From an uncultured Victivallales bacterium (GTDB lineage: Bacteria; Verrucomicrobiota; Lentisphaeria; Oligosphaerales; JAFGRS01): a stretch of DNA of 7,333 nt. The position numbers were made by a program, and so were the translations under genes. This document shows, in pieces, positions 7,222 through 7,333 of the stretch (position 1 is its first letter; each line of letters opens with the position of its first letter). The DNA lies in NCBI GenBank assembly GCA_903834675.1, contig CAILKC010000071.1:1-7333 (forward strand), in the 5' to 3' direction. The notes below the pieces were generated by a model, which searched no databases, was not told where the DNA came from, and saw only the letters and a list, made by a program, of their open reading frames with translations.

Positions 7222-7248
7222 GATACGGCGGAGACCGCCGGCTCCAGG
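7222..7248 (-). repeat. Shortened inverted copy of the 49-bp repeat
   Basis: Read on the minus strand, this segment carries both ends of the flanking unit but lacks its centre. ggctccagg at 7240-7248 is the exact complement of cctggagcc at 7150-7158, and gatac at 7222-7226 matches the complement of the unit's other end (gtatc, 7194-7198), with near-matching bases beside it. The middle is a compact hairpin, cggcgg-aga-ccgccg (7226-7240). It looks like an inverted copy whose central stem has been deleted or replaced, or a distinct variant of the family. Confidence 0.55.
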
Positions 7249-7274
7249 GGATTGCGTTATCGTGCGCTGTGCGG

Positions 7275-7323
7275 CCTGGAGCCCGCGATGCCAAGGACCC
7301 GCAGGGGCCTGGTTCGCGGTATC
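7275..7323 (+). repeat. 49-bp palindromic repeat, copy 2
   Basis: This is an exact copy of 7150-7198, offset by 125 bp and in the same orientation, with the same hairpin at 7283-7319. The window ends 10 bases later, so more copies may follow. Perfect identity over 49 bp in non-coding DNA implies recent duplication, or selection or conversion acting on the unit. Confidence 0.85.
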
Positions 7324-7333
7324 CCCCGTCCCC

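Noticed and set aside
7058..7294. 78-residue minus-strand frame at the right end
   Set aside because: It runs through the repeat array and into the end of gene 2, with no Shine-Dalgarno or recognisable domain.
7150..7323. CRISPR array or integron attC sites
   Set aside because: Only two identical direct units are present. The spacer of about 76 bp contains an inverted variant of the repeat, and the unit shows none of the conserved attC core ends (GTTRRRY/RYYYAAC).

Overview
The window is GC-rich and carries two large, intact, co-directional genes on the + strand. Both encode exported, multi-domain carbohydrate-active proteins. Gene 1 (430-3969, 1179 aa) is a DUF4838-type protein: a GH20b/GH67N-like N-terminal region, a DUF4838 core and two C-terminal jelly-roll modules. 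Gene 2 (4138-7089, 983 aa) has two N-terminal beta-sandwich modules, the second discoidin-like, followed by a C-terminal GH123/DUF4091-type catalytic domain with an intact Asp-Glu pair. No transporter, regulator, sulfatase or RNA gene lies in the window.

Organism: I infer a member of the Planctomycetota/Lentisphaerota/Verrucomicrobiota group or Armatimonadota. The reasons are high GC, the DUF4838 and GH123 types (expanded in those phyla), the 'W-x-LLGPF' module typical of their secreted proteins, and an intergenic element at the left end resembling dispersed repeats I recall from Planctomycetota and Verrucomicrobiota. This is recall-based, and no marker gene is present to settle it.

Layout: 1-190 is a non-coding element with nested inverted repeats, probably one copy of a dispersed genomic repeat. 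191-429 is leader sequence with a plausible sigma70-like promoter (305-332) and a strong Shine-Dalgarno at 420-426. 430-3969 is gene 1. 3970-4137 is a 168-bp spacer with a weak Shine-Dalgarno and at best a weak promoter. 4138-7089 is gene 2. 7090-7333 is non-coding and holds two identical 49-bp direct repeats 125 bp apart, each able to fold into a long hairpin, with a shortened inverted copy between them: a palindromic-repeat array of alternating orientation, resembling a BIME.

How the genes may work together: both products have N-terminal signal sequences and several glycan-binding-like modules, so they probably act in the periplasm or outside the cell on one complex glycan. GH123 enzymes characterised so far are beta-N-acetylgalactosaminidases, and DUF4838 proteins share an N-terminal fold with hexosaminidases and alpha-glucuronidases. 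An amino-sugar or uronic-acid-containing glycan is therefore the best guess, but the substrate cannot be read from the sequence. The most unusual points are a roughly 270-residue beta-rich segment that splits the N-terminal domain of gene 1, and the alternating repeat array after gene 2.
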